A stretch of 64,000 nucleotides of DNA from the NCBI GenBank assembly GCA_032718475.1, contig JAUCBJ010008915.1, forward strand, positions 43,287 to 107,286, read 5' to 3'. Of this stretch, positions 22,537-32,617 are shown piece by piece. Made by a program: the position numbers and the translations under genes. Each line of letters begins with the position of its first letter. Position 1 is the stretch's first letter. This DNA comes from Nemertoderma westbladi. Lineage: Eukaryota; Xenacoelomorpha; Nemertodermatida; Nemertodermatidae. Under the pieces are notes generated by a model, which saw only the letters and a list, made by a program, of their open reading frames with translations, was not told the DNA's origin and did no database searches.

Positions 22537-25251
22537 ATGGATATTTTGCCTGTGCAGCAAGATGATTCCTGGGAGCAATGGAAGTCGTATTTAGATCCGT
22601 CGACAACAGAGTCGGAAACGGCCCAAGATCTCACATCATTAGCGACGGAGGAAAACATCCTGGACGAGATCATTGTTAGTTCCGGAGGACTCCCTGACGG
22701 ATGGCCGTGGATTCGTCCTCCCAGCATCGTACTACGCCCGCTAACACCCGCGATTTCTCAAGCAGTATCCCATCTAAATACTGTCCAACACAAATTAGCG
22801 TTGCACTGCAAAAGAGTGTACGTAGAACGTCTTAGTAGACAAGGCTCGCTGGCTGTATCGCGAAAGATGAGCGCTCTTAGTCAAGAAAAACAACTGCGTT
22901 TTTCAGAAAAAAGTGTCTGTAGTGACATTGAACTCGAGGTTGTTAATGGTGAAGACGGCATACCCAGTCTAACTGAGACCGAGGGCGCGCCAGTAATGGT
23001 TGAATCCCTGGCCTCGGAAATAGTCGATCTGTTAGCAAAACTAGAGCAGGAAAGAAGCACTTTGAGAGAGAACATGGTTACTGAAGCAACTCGGGTTGAG
23101 AATCTTGGGAAGCGTTTGGACGAAGTGACCCAGAAACGAATGTACGAGTTACCGGCTGCTGTTCAACTCGAACATGAATCATGTGCGGAGGACATAGCCG
23201 AACTTAAATGGCATGGCAACTATAGAAACAGACAGGCCAAGCGACTTGAGCGACGAATAGACGTAGCTGAAAGGTATAATGACCATCTCCAGGAGGGTAT
23301 TAACCATGCCACGAAAAATAAACCGCTGATAGAGGAAAAATTATATTTAGAGAACGAAGCGATTCAACGCATTGGTGATGCACATCAAGGCACTATGGAG
23401 GAATTAAATGAAACTATAGAAGTTAAAAATAAAACTGCGGAAATGACTACTGATAGTCATGCTAAAGCCAATAAAGAGAGAGGTTATATAAAGAAAGAAT
23501 TAGATTCCGTAAGGGAACAGCTGAGGAATGCTTTGGATTCATTGCAAGAAGCTAAAGATACACACGATAGTTACTGCACATCTTATGAAGAGAGTTTGCT
23601 GAAGATTAAAGACAATGGCATCGAGAATGAAGCCCTCACTGAGAGTTTACAGTCGTGCAAGGATCTCCTAAAGATGCAAAATGAAATGGTCGATGGGCTG
23701 AGAGCAGCCATTGAACAGGAAGAATTTGAATACAATAGATTATCAAATGAGAATGCTGAAAATGAAATAGAAAGTGCCCAACGTTATAAAAAGGCCACAC
23801 TAGAGAACAATGAACTGAGTGATGGCCTTAAAAAGAAAACGAAGAAACTTAAAGATTATAGGCAGAAGAATAGAAATGCCAGGACCGACATAGAAGACAT
23901 GGAATATAAACTTAAAGAGTGTTTTAAACAAAAAGAGGTAGATGAAAAAACGTTGTCACGTGTGTTAAAGGATATGGAGACAACAGACCATCTGTTGGCT
24001 CTTCAACGTCAGGAATACCACAAAGTAGAAATAGTTCACACATCAACACGGGATAAATTAGTTAGAGAGGAAGAGAAATTCCGTAACAAAGAAGACGCAA
24101 TGAGCTCTACAGCGAAACATCTTGAGAAATCGATTAAAGATGAAATACACAAATGCGGTGCGATAAGGGCTCGAATCGCAACTGAAACTAATGATTATGC
24201 TAGGCTCGAAATCGAATGTGCTAGTAAACAAGCGGCAATGGATAAAAAGTTGGCAACTCTCACTAATGCTCTTAATAAAATTTCCGATCAAGTAAAGGCC
24301 ATGAGACAGAAACATGAGGACAGATGTCGAGCCAAGACAGATCTTAACAACGGCATTGAAAAGGTGGATAACCTTTTCCGCACTGCCTCGGCTAAACTAA
24401 ATGGAAAAATCAACAGCTTAACTCCACAGAATGAAAGTTTTAAAAAAGAAAATCTTGCATTAATTCGGCAACTGGAATATATGGATTTTAATACGGGCCA
24501 AATGAAAGGTAAAATCAAAGAAATGGAAGATTCACTTGTTATGATTCGTAAAACTATAAAAAATAACAGGGAATCTATAGAAAAGTTGGAATTACTAAAG
24601 AGTGAAACGGATTATTCAGTTGAAGAATTGAAAAGACTTATAAAAAGCTTGGAGGATAAACTGAACATGGTCATTGATAGATCGAAACAGTCGCAAAATA
24701 CCAATGATGCTTACATCGAAGAAAGAAACAGTTTACTCTTGGAAATGGAAGATGAACTACAAAAGAGATGTTTAATTAACGAAGGTTTGTCGTCGCGTTA
24801 TAAAGAACTACAGAATGTCGTGTTCATCAATAAGTCATCATTAATTTGTATATCTGAAAAACTCAATCACATTAGGGATCGATTTACTGATTACGTTAAA
24901 TTATCAGAGACACAGAAACATATGAGGCATTGTCTGGATAAATACTTCACATACAGGGGGCTTTTTAATTCGGCGGAATTTCAATTTTTAATGCACTCCT
25001 CGTGGGAAAATGAACAGGAAATTATGTGCGTGAAAGACAAAATGGCGACTGCTATCCATGAAGTTAACAGCTACCTCGTGGTTGAAGCCGATGGATCGCT
25101 TGAGAAAAGGGAGAAATCCATAGCCAAAGAACAAACTGAGGCGGAATTAATTACCATTACAGATAAACTTCCGGACTTCATCACGGAAGTGGACAACACT
25201 TCTAGGGTACTCAAATACCCAATCAGGGCTTCCCCAGTTCAAGTTATCTAG
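22537..25251 (+). CDS. CCDC178: Coiled-coil domain-containing protein 178-like, intronless
   Basis: 904 residues, almost entirely helical and charged, close to the ~870 residues of vertebrate CCDC178. The diagnostic block is at about 205-235: YELPAAVQLEHE, EDIAELKWH, then NKPLIEEK; CCDC178 has the same LP-AVQ-EHE-----I-EL-WH pattern. Coiled coil runs from about 165 to 780, and a less charged C-terminal part (YFTYRGLFNSAEFQFLMHSS) corresponds to the end of the family. Residues 1-160 are poorly conserved. There is no membrane or signal segment. Function is poorly known; related sequences are testis-associated. The vertebrate gene has many exons, yet here 2.7 kb is uninterrupted, which points to a retrocopy or complete intron loss. 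Identity is by motif recognition, not a database search. Confidence 0.8.
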   Translation: MDILPVQQDDSWEQWKSYLDPSTTESETAQDLTSLATEENILDEIIVSSGGLPDGWPWIRPPSIVLRPLTPAISQAVSHLNTVQHKLALHCKRVYVERLSRQGSLAVSRKMSALSQEKQLRFSEKSVCSDIELEVVNGEDGIPSLTETEGAPVMVESLASEIVDLLAKLEQERSTLRENMVTEATRVENLGKRLDEVTQKRMYELPAAVQLEHESCAEDIAELKWHGNYRNRQAKRLERRIDVAERYNDHLQEGINHATKNKPLIEEKLYLENEAIQRIGDAHQGTMEELNETIEVKNKTAEMTTDSHAKANKERGYIKKELDSVREQLRNALDSLQEAKDTHDSYCTSYEESLLKIKDNGIENEALTESLQSCKDLLKMQNEMVDGLRAAIEQEEFEYNRLSNENAENEIESAQRYKKATLENNELSDGLKKKTKKLKDYRQKNRNARTDIEDMEYKLKECFKQKEVDEKTLSRVLKDMETTDHLLALQRQEYHKVEIVHTSTRDKLVREEEKFRNKEDAMSSTAKHLEKSIKDEIHKCGAIRARIATETNDYARLEIECASKQAAMDKKLATLTNALNKISDQVKAMRQKHEDRCRAKTDLNNGIEKVDNLFRTASAKLNGKINSLTPQNESFKKENLALIRQLEYMDFNTGQMKGKIKEMEDSLVMIRKTIKNNRESIEKLELLKSETDYSVEELKRLIKSLEDKLNMVIDRSKQSQNTNDAYIEERNSLLLEMEDELQKRCLINEGLSSRYKELQNVVFINKSSLICISEKLNHIRDRFTDYVKLSETQKHMRHCLDKYFTYRGLFNSAEFQFLMHSSWENEQEIMCVKDKMATAIHEVNSYLVVEADGSLEKREKSIAKEQTEAELITITDKLPDFITEVDNTSRVLKYPIRASPVQVI

Positions 25252-25440
25252 TTTTGTCATAATTAATGACTTATTTATATAATTTATATATACTGTATAC
25301 CGGTATATGTTTCATTGTAATAACGCATGTATATATTTTAGCTGGATATTAAGCACAATGAATATTCTTCACTTCAAGACAATTATTTAATATAATAATC
25401 GTAATAATCCTATTTTAAATGAAAAGTCGATTCAATTTAT
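25252..25440. other. 3' flank of CCDC178
   Basis: AT-rich with no clear AATAAA in the first 150 bases and no other feature. Confidence 0.4.
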
Positions 25441-25455
25441 TTTCGTAGGGTAGAG

Positions 25456-25533
25456 TTAAGTAAGGCATCCAGGTGGGATCGAACTGCTGACCTCCAGGTT
25501 GGAGTCGGCGCCCTAACCACTCCGATAGACGGT
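25456..25533 (-). repeat. tRNA-derived SINE (promoter head)
   Basis: Minus strand: an excellent A box (GAGTGGTTAGGGCG), an anticodon-arm-like CTCCAACCTGGAG and the B box GTTCGATCCC with correct spacing. The acceptor-stem ends (ACCGTC... and ...GGATGCC) do not pair, so I call it a SINE head or tRNA relic and not a functional tRNA. Confidence 0.55.
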
Positions 25534-25869
25534 AGATCTAAAAAACTACCTGATAATCATATGTAGTCATGGTGTTCAAACCGAATATATTATGACGGCT
25601 AATCCCTTCAGCTACAATGAAAGGGATATTTTAACAAATGATCAACAAATGATCTGAAAGACGAAAACAGCCAACTATAAAGTGAAAGAAACAGAATATA
25701 ATTTACTACATTATATTTTGAATGAGTTAATGTTAAAATTTGTTTCACAAATTTTATTGTGAAACAAAGTTCTACTTTTTTCCCAAGTATTAAGTAATTC
25801 CATGAGTAAATTTGATTCATATATTGGAACATTTTTAGTTACTTGTTATCGTTTATGTGGAACACCAAA

Positions 25870-26165
25870 GATATACCCGACAGCCGACAGCCGATAACCT
25901 ACAGCTGGCAACCGCGAACAGGCAAACCGACACCTGACAACCAACAACAGACAACTGAGAGCAGACAACCGACAATAAGAAGCAACAACCGACAGCTGTA
26001 AACAGATAGCATACGCGTCAGCCGACAACCGATAGCAGGCGGTTGTACGCTGTCTGTTGTCTGCTGTCGGCTTTCTTCTGCAGGTTTGCGTTTGTCTGGT
26101 GTCGGATGTGGGTTATCAGTTAGCGATCGTTTATCAGCTGTCGGTTGTCCGCTTTCGGTTGAAGT
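25870..26165. repeat. Inverted low-complexity repeat (CCGACAGC/GCTGTCGG)
   Basis: The left half (25870-26040) is a degenerate array of ACAACCGACAGC-type words; after a switch near 26044 the right half (to about 26165) is made of the complement (GCTGTCGGTTGTC and variants). It resembles a foldback built from a short degenerate minisatellite. Confidence 0.7.
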
Positions 26166-26786
26166 CGGTGTTGACAGCCAATCCTATAATGAAAAGGTTT
26201 GCACAAAAATTTGCATTTATAAAATGTTATTTCACACACAAACACAAGAAAATAGGGCTGTTGGCCTAATCTTTAATCGAATTCCTTACAAAAGGCAGTA
26301 TTTCCGTTGCTATTGGTTAATATCATTGGATTGCTTACTGTTCAGCAGCTGCTACTATGCATTCGACCCTTCTAACAAACAACTTCTGCTTCTCTAATTG
26401 ACTTGAAACCTTTACTCATTCACATACGTATCGTAGTATAATTCAAGCTAGGCCCTCATATATGCCACACAGAGAGGCCATACAGTTGCTAGCAGGAGGC
26501 CTGACCTACTAAAAGCAAGCCATGTTTGAGAAGTATTCCCTGCTGCTATAAATTGAACACACTGCCTCCCATGCTCATTGAATTTCTGATTAATTTAAAA
26601 CGTATTTCTCTCATTCGCATTAACATTGTATTCGTTAGACTGCAAGGCTATTTAATTTTTTAACTAATATACGGTTATATATCTGCCATTAGGCCTACAA
26701 TTATATTTTAAGAACATCCAGATTTCCCATTTTTAAGGTTATTATTTTGTGTTTCTGCATGTGGTCCGATGGGGTACGCAGCAAAC

Positions 26787-26972
26787 TTCGCCCACGAGAA
26801 AGCTTCGCCCGCGTCCAATCTTCGCCCGGAGCAATCTTCGCCCTCAAAATGCGTTTTAACAACATCGTTTATTGTTCTGGTTAGAAAAACCCGTCTCTGT
26901 AACGTGCTCCTTTCCCCCAATCTGGCGAAGGTTGGACACGGGCGAAGGTTGGACACGGGCGAAGATTGCACC
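26787..26972. mobile_element. Foldback element with iterated 17-bp arm repeats
   Basis: The left arm has four TTCGCCC words starting at 26787, 26804, 26821 and 26837. The right arm has three complements (GGCGAA at 26924, 26941, 26958) in the 17-bp unit GGGCGAAGGTTGGACAC. The arms are inverted around a ~80-bp centre. Similar in architecture to the elements at 30195, 32502 and 45770. Confidence 0.65.
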
Positions 26973-26999
26973 CAACCTCCGATTGAATACTAATACATT

Positions 27000-27509
27000 A
27001 TAGTTAATAGCAGCGGCAGATATCATATATTTTATAGATAATGTGGTACCGGTTTGCGGTAACTAATTAAAACATTAATTGTTTAAATAAACTTTACATA
27101 AATTTAAAATACTTAATATATTTTACCATTAACCTTGCATTAATAATATATTTCTTTGGAAGAGTAGCGTACTACAGTAAAGCAACCCTTGAATACACTG
27201 CCGCACAGTAAATTATTAAGTATTTCGTTCTTAATATCTCATCTCATGACTTTTTGCTGCTTCATGCTACCTCTCTCTCCCTGTCTGCATAATATACAGA
27301 TGGTCGGCTATTAAATACAGCTGGTTGCTATAATCATAATGCCCTGGAAGTTTTAACATTTGTTAGGCTAGTTTATTTACTTTTATGACTTTATATTGCA
27401 TCTACCGCTTTGAAGTACTTCTGTCAATGGATGATGACCAGTCTACCGATTCAATTTAACAGAAATGTAATAATTATGCAATTCCTGACTTGCCGGTGTA
27501 CGAAATGAA
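27000..27509. other. AT-rich intergenic, no feature seen
   Basis: No coding frame, repeat array or RNA gene supported. Confidence 0.4.
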
Positions 27510-27993
27510 ACTAGAAAGCCAGCAAGCTGGCTTTAAATGTGCCCATCAAACCAACCAGTACCCTGAGTGAGCGAAAATGAAAACACGATAATTGCCATCA
27601 ACTCAACGATAGAAACACCAGCTGCTGGTACTCATGAGGGCCTAGTAAGCTACTACTATTTATTGAATGGATAGCCCAAACTGCAGAGAAGTATATTACT
27701 TGCCAAGTTTGTTACTCTCTCACTCTATCCCAGACAGTGCGCAAATATCAACTTGTCAGTTTGTACCGGTAATGTATTACCCCGCCAGCTGAATAACTCT
27801 TCCCAGTGAATCCTATGGCAATATCGTATCTATAGGGTTACTCACTGCTATGTTGTGTCGGAGGTCAGCTGATTGAATTTTAAGCACTGGGCCTTTCAAA
27901 TGTTTTATAGGTTGATGATAATGAATGAGGAGGGACCCAACTAACACTACGTTTGTCTATGGACGCGGACGGTCAGCTTGCTGGCTTTTCTAC
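27510..27993. mobile_element. MITE-like element, ~480 bp
   Basis: The left end CTAGAAAGCCAGCAAGCTGG is matched in inverse by CAGCTTGCTGGCTTTTCTAC. The interior (AACACGATAATTGCCATCAA, CCAAACTGCAGAGAAGTATA, TTACTCTCTCACTCTATCCC) is repeated at about 48070-48530 and in part at 3797-3855, so this is a dispersed family. Confidence 0.6.
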
Positions 27994-28559
27994 TGTAGTT
28001 GAGTCATATTATTCTGCAACCAATAATTTACTCTTTTAGACGAATTAGTGCGTTTTTTGCCGGACTAACAAATTTTGGCGACGTTCTGTGCGAGATTGGC
28101 GATATTTGAAAAGATTCTGAGGCTAAAATATGTTGCTCGGATGACTGAATATCCAAAATAAAACAGTTAGTGCATACTCGACGAGTTGAAATCGGTGAAA
28201 TTCGACTTTAAATTTTCAAAACCGCTATTTTTCAGTGAACCCTTGGTCGAAATGCCACAAAAATTATACAGTCCTCTGCGCAACCAAAATTGATGTAGAG
28301 ATTGCTTTTACAATTTTTGCGTACCTGCTTGAGTTTTTGAGATGTTGGTTGAGTTTTTGAGTTATTGGATGGTTATACATATACATACATACATAACCAC
28401 ATCGTGTTTTTGAACGGCTCAACTCTTGACAAGAACTACCCTGGCCTATTATATTAATAGGAAGGTTCGTTATGAATAAATAATAACAGCCCCCAAGGAA
28501 TCAGCCGAGAGGCATATTCCCCAGAAACCCAAACGAAAACAGTATGTGCCATGGCAAAA

Positions 28560-30108
28560 CTCTGAGGTTACTTGTAAGAGAGAAGATCTTAAAAGATAGC
28601 CTACATAGTGATAACCGAACAACCAACAACCTAAAACATCAATAAGGTTGAGAAAGAAAGTTGGCCTACAACATCAGCCAGAAGAAGTACAGTACATCAA
28701 ATAGAAGAAATTACAACTGCACACATACTGTACAGCAACAAGCAAGACTTACCTGGTCTGGTCAACTGTAAATAAAGTATCTGGTCGGACTACAAAGAAG
28801 CATTAAAAGCATGCCCAATCATAATGCGAGTGGATTAATAGACTTCGGTATTTTATTTAATTCGGATACGCCGACAATAAAATTAAACTATGTTAAAAGA
28901 AAGGACCGCACTTCACAGCAACAATAAGGAGTACATAGGAATAGTTAAAATCAGTTAATAATATACCAACAAACTATCGTGGGATCTGCCTGCTTGTGTT
29001 GTGATAGCTGCCAAATTTTACAAAATGATTCTATATAGAATTAGGCCTCACATAGAGAAAGTGCTCTCCAATACGGATTTCGACCAAATAGATCAACCAT
29101 AGTTTAGATACTGATTGAGGGAATTAAGTCAAAGAATCTCCCTGCAGTCCTGACTTTTGTGGGCTTCAATAAAGCATTCGACTCGATCCATAGAGGTAAA
29201 ATGCTGGAAATCCTAAGAGCTTATGGCATACCAGAAGTAATTGTCGCAGCCATTGGATTGTCATATTGTGACACAAAAAGCTCATGTTCTCAATCCTGGC
29301 TGGCGTACTGCAAGGTGACACATTAGCACCATTACTATTTGTAATTGTGCTGGATTACGCAATGAGGACGGCCACAAAGGGTGAAGATCAGGGATTCACA
29401 CTTCAAGAACGCAGAAGTAGTAGATATCCGGCAACAACAGACACAGACCCCGACTTTGCGGATGACATCGCCCTGCTCTCTAATACCCTAGCAGATGCAC
29501 AGCTTCTACTAATTAAAGTGGAGAGGGCTGCTAAGGAGGTTGGATTGCATATAAATGCTACCAAGACCGAATTCATGGCTTTGTTGACAACAATCGATAA
29601 TAATCAACTAAGGAAGGTCGACGATTTCCAGTACCTTGGATCATGGATAGAAAGTAGCAAAAAGGACATAGAAGTTAGGAAAGTAAAGGCTTGGGTAGCT
29701 CTATCAAAAATGGATATCATCTGGAAATCAGATCTCTCCAGGCACCTGAAAACTAAGTTTTTTCAGGCCACAGTGGAAAGTGTACAACACATGATAAACG
29801 CCGAGCTTTATGTTACAATACCACCTGTATCAACCACCCTCCGTGAACGCAGATTAAGATTCAGTGAAAGTGGACACTGCTGGAGAAGTAAAGACGAGGT
29901 CATACCAGATCTACTTTTCTGGCAACCAACATATGGAAAGCGCAGTCGTGGACGACCGGCCATAACATATATAGACCAACTTGAAAGGGGTACTGGTCTT
30001 GAAAAAAACGAAATTGCGTCAACTATGGGGAATCGGGAAGCCTGGAAGGATCTAATTTCCATCTGTCCGAGCTCTCTCGACCTGCAGGTAGTAGTAGTAG
30101 TATTGCAT
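28560..30108 (+). mobile_element. Non-LTR retrotransposon fragment (RT domain), degenerate
   Basis: From about 28966 the translation, across stops and frame changes, reads TNYRGIC, FTKMILYRIRPHIEKVL-like, TFVGFNKAFDSIHRGKMLEI (motif A region), and from 29284 an open 300-codon frame with GVLQGDTLAPLLFVIVLDYA (motif B), PDFADDIALLS (motif C, FADD), INATKTEFM and DFQYLGSWI. The 3' end has RRLRFSESGHCWR and a (GTA)n tail at about 30087-30101. Stops in the N-terminal half show it is dead. Family: RTE/jockey-like; clade uncertain. Sequence at 28560-28960 may be the pre-RT linker. Confidence 0.75.
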
Positions 30109-30194
30109 CAACTACTGTATTTGTATCATGATCAGCAAGGTACAATTACCATAGATCATGATATCCAACATAAATATAGGTCTTAACGGATCTA

Positions 30195-31276
30195 GGACAC
30201 TTCCCCCCCCCGGACACTTCCCCCCCGGACACTTGCCCCCCGGACACTTCCCCCCAGTTAAAGTGTTAAAATTAATCTGGGTGCATCAAAGCAATAAACA
30301 AAAGTTAAAGATGGTTACAGGATAAGTTGTATCTAGACAAGTTTTTTCAAGTTTTTTTTCAAGTTTTATGGTCAAATTTTGTTTGTTTTTCTTTTAATTC
30401 CTTTAATTCTTTTAATTTCTTTTAATTGGGGGCTGCCGCCCCCAAACCCCCGCTTCTTTTGTTGGGGGCTACCGCCCCCAAACCCCCGCTTCTTTTCTTG
30501 GGGGCTGCCGCCCCCAAACCCCCGCTTCTTTTCTTGGGGGTTATCGCCCCCAGACCCCGGCATTTCCCTGAGTGCCCGTGGTGAAAGACTTAAGACCACT
30601 TTGAAATAATTAATTCATGTTTGTATCATCAGATAATAAATTGACTAAGCCTAAAGTAGGAGCTGTATTGAATGTTAACCAATTTAATATATAAATTACT
30701 ACAATATTATATAATTCAACAAAATCCTATTAAAAATATTGCAAGTAACCAGGAAATTTAATATGTAGTGTGTATAATATTATATAGTATGTATAGTAGT
30801 AATATGTATATCTAATATGTAATGCTGAACACAGAATACAGGTCGACGCATGTCGATTTTACCCTGGAGAGGTATAATTTTGATTGCAACAATAATATTC
30901 ATCCCCATCTGCTACAATTTGAAGAAGACTATTACATAATAATACCTATAATTAAAACAATTAATTATTATAATTCTATAGTTAATAAAAACAGTATATC
31001 ATTCCGGGGATGGAATTTATAGGTCATCTAATATAATTAATTGTTTAAAGATTAGCAAACAATACGATGTAATTGCATTGATAAAACCCATAAATAAAAC
31101 TTGGATATAAAATGTAAGTAAAATCGGGATGCAAAAGATCACTTTCTGAGCTACGAAAGTAAAATTGGATACAACTTATCTGGATTCAAGCGGTCCGTTG
31201 ACCTTACCAAATGAAAAATACGAATGTGCGAAGTTAAGAACTGTCCGGGGGGAAGTGTCCGGGGGGGAAGTGTCCG
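30195..31276. mobile_element. TU-like foldback element with iterated ~15-bp termini
   Basis: The left terminus has four copies of GGACACTTCCCCCCC (30195-30255, with C-run length variation); the right terminus (31243-31276) has three complements. Inner-arm words are also inverted: GATAAGTTGTATC near 30323 and GATACAACTTATC near 31168. The interior holds a 36-bp tandem repeat (30424-30562). There is no transposase. The architecture matches foldback elements of the TU type. Confidence 0.7.
30424..30562. repeat. 36-bp G/C-rich tandem repeat, ~4 copies
   Basis: Each unit contains GGGGGCTGCCGCCCCC, a 6-bp G/C stem with a 4-base loop, followed by AAACCCCCGCTTCTTTTSTT. It is open in one frame per strand (for example PRFFSWGLPPPN), but simple sequence explains this. 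Confidence 0.85.
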
Positions 31277-32501
31277 AACACCGTATTAACGATTATTTCA
31301 CATGTATCTTATGTAGACCTCTTTGTGAGTATATTAACCAAAATTAAGGTTCTGTTCAGATTGGTACCTTAGCACAGATTTACTCCATAATAATTACATT
31401 GTTAGAATGGGCAATGCGTTACTAAATTACTTAGAGCCAGACAGGTCAAACAATATAATACGATATGAAAGCATTAAAGCATGCCATTATTACAGTAAAA
31501 GCCGACAAATTACAATTTACTACTGCTAGTTTGTGTACATTATAATTCATAGCTATTTATAAAAAAACTAAGTAGGGTTCATTCAATAAAAACATTTTAG
31601 CTCTTATCTAAACGACCAGTAAGCTCTATAAATATTTGCTCTACCTCACACACATAGTCACAGCACAATCGATCAATGTAGTGAAATCGATTAAACTTTG
31701 AAAAGTAGATGATTCGAAATGACCGCAGACGGCAAATATGTTTTTAGTGGGTTTAGAAACATTAAGGGAAAGTAGCATGTTACTGTGTCTGAGATTTCTA
31801 CCAACATTAAACAAAACTTTATTCCAGAGGGGGGGGGGGGGGGGGGCTCGTTTGGGGTTAAGACATGAATTGCAATTGCATCATTTATAAATACATAATA
31901 ACTGTTTGTTTCTTTTCACTCCTGCAATGCACTTTTCACTTCATAATTAACTATGTCAATTTTATTTGATTATAAACAATGAATGAATGAATGGTTGAAT
32001 AAATTACACAACATCAACATACCTACCCAACCATCAAATATAATTCCCTTCATTTTTCCTGCACTAAGGGTATCGACATTTTATTCATTGATAGCTCTCC
32101 TCTCCCAAACTTTTTATGTAGGCCTACCAGCTCTATACTTTTGCCTTGTGAAATAATGCTTAATGTCACTTATGTCCTTTTTCTACTAAGTTTCCATCTA
32201 ATTCAGTTGATTTTACTCGTTGGTGTCTTATGTCCACATCGTGTGCAATTGATTTTAATCTTTGTTCTAGAGCACATTTTTTTTGTTCTAGAACACATTT
32301 TTTATTTTTTTATACTAGCTAGTTTTATCTACTTTTTTATAAAGGTTATAGAACACGTGTTAATTATCAATTGTGATAAATAGTTTTGTTCTAGAACTCA
32401 TGTTTTTTCCTAGAACATATTTTTGGAAAAAAATACCATCCTACTGTTAGAAGGTCAAATATTTGTTCTAGAAAAAACCTACATTATCTGTATAGGGGAA
32501 A
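31277..32501. other. Intergenic; G18 run and TTCTAGAAC cluster
   Basis: A G18 run at 31829-31846 is preceded about 60 bases earlier by GGGAAAGTAGCATGTTACTG, possibly a decayed copy of the poly-G MITE family. Between 32265 and 32475 there are several TTCTAGAAC-type palindromes. No gene. Confidence 0.5.
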
Positions 32502-32617
32502 AATTCGTACCCGGACAATTCGTACCCATCAAGAAGAATTTCGGGTACGAATTGTCCGGGTACGAATTGTCCGGGTACGAATTGTCCGGGTACAAATTGT
32601 CCGGGTACGAATTGTCC
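32502..32617. mobile_element. Mini foldback with five 15-bp iterations
   Basis: The left arm has two ATTCGTACCC words linked by CGGACA. The right arm (32543-32617) is five exact-length copies of GGGTACGAATTGTCC with a single change (TACAAATT) in one. The centre is only ~15 bp. Same architecture as the elements at 26787 and 30195. Confidence 0.7.

Noticed and set aside
22537-25251. CCDC39 as identity for the 904-residue coiled coil
   Set aside because: The LP-AVQ-EHE / EL-WH block and overall layout fit CCDC178; I found no CCDC39-specific segment.
25456-25533. Functional tRNA gene on the minus strand
   Set aside because: A and B boxes are good, but the acceptor stem does not pair and the sequence sits among SINE-like repeats.
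30372-30609. Gly- or Pro-rich frames on both strands
   Set aside because: Translation of the 36-bp G/C tandem repeat inside a foldback.
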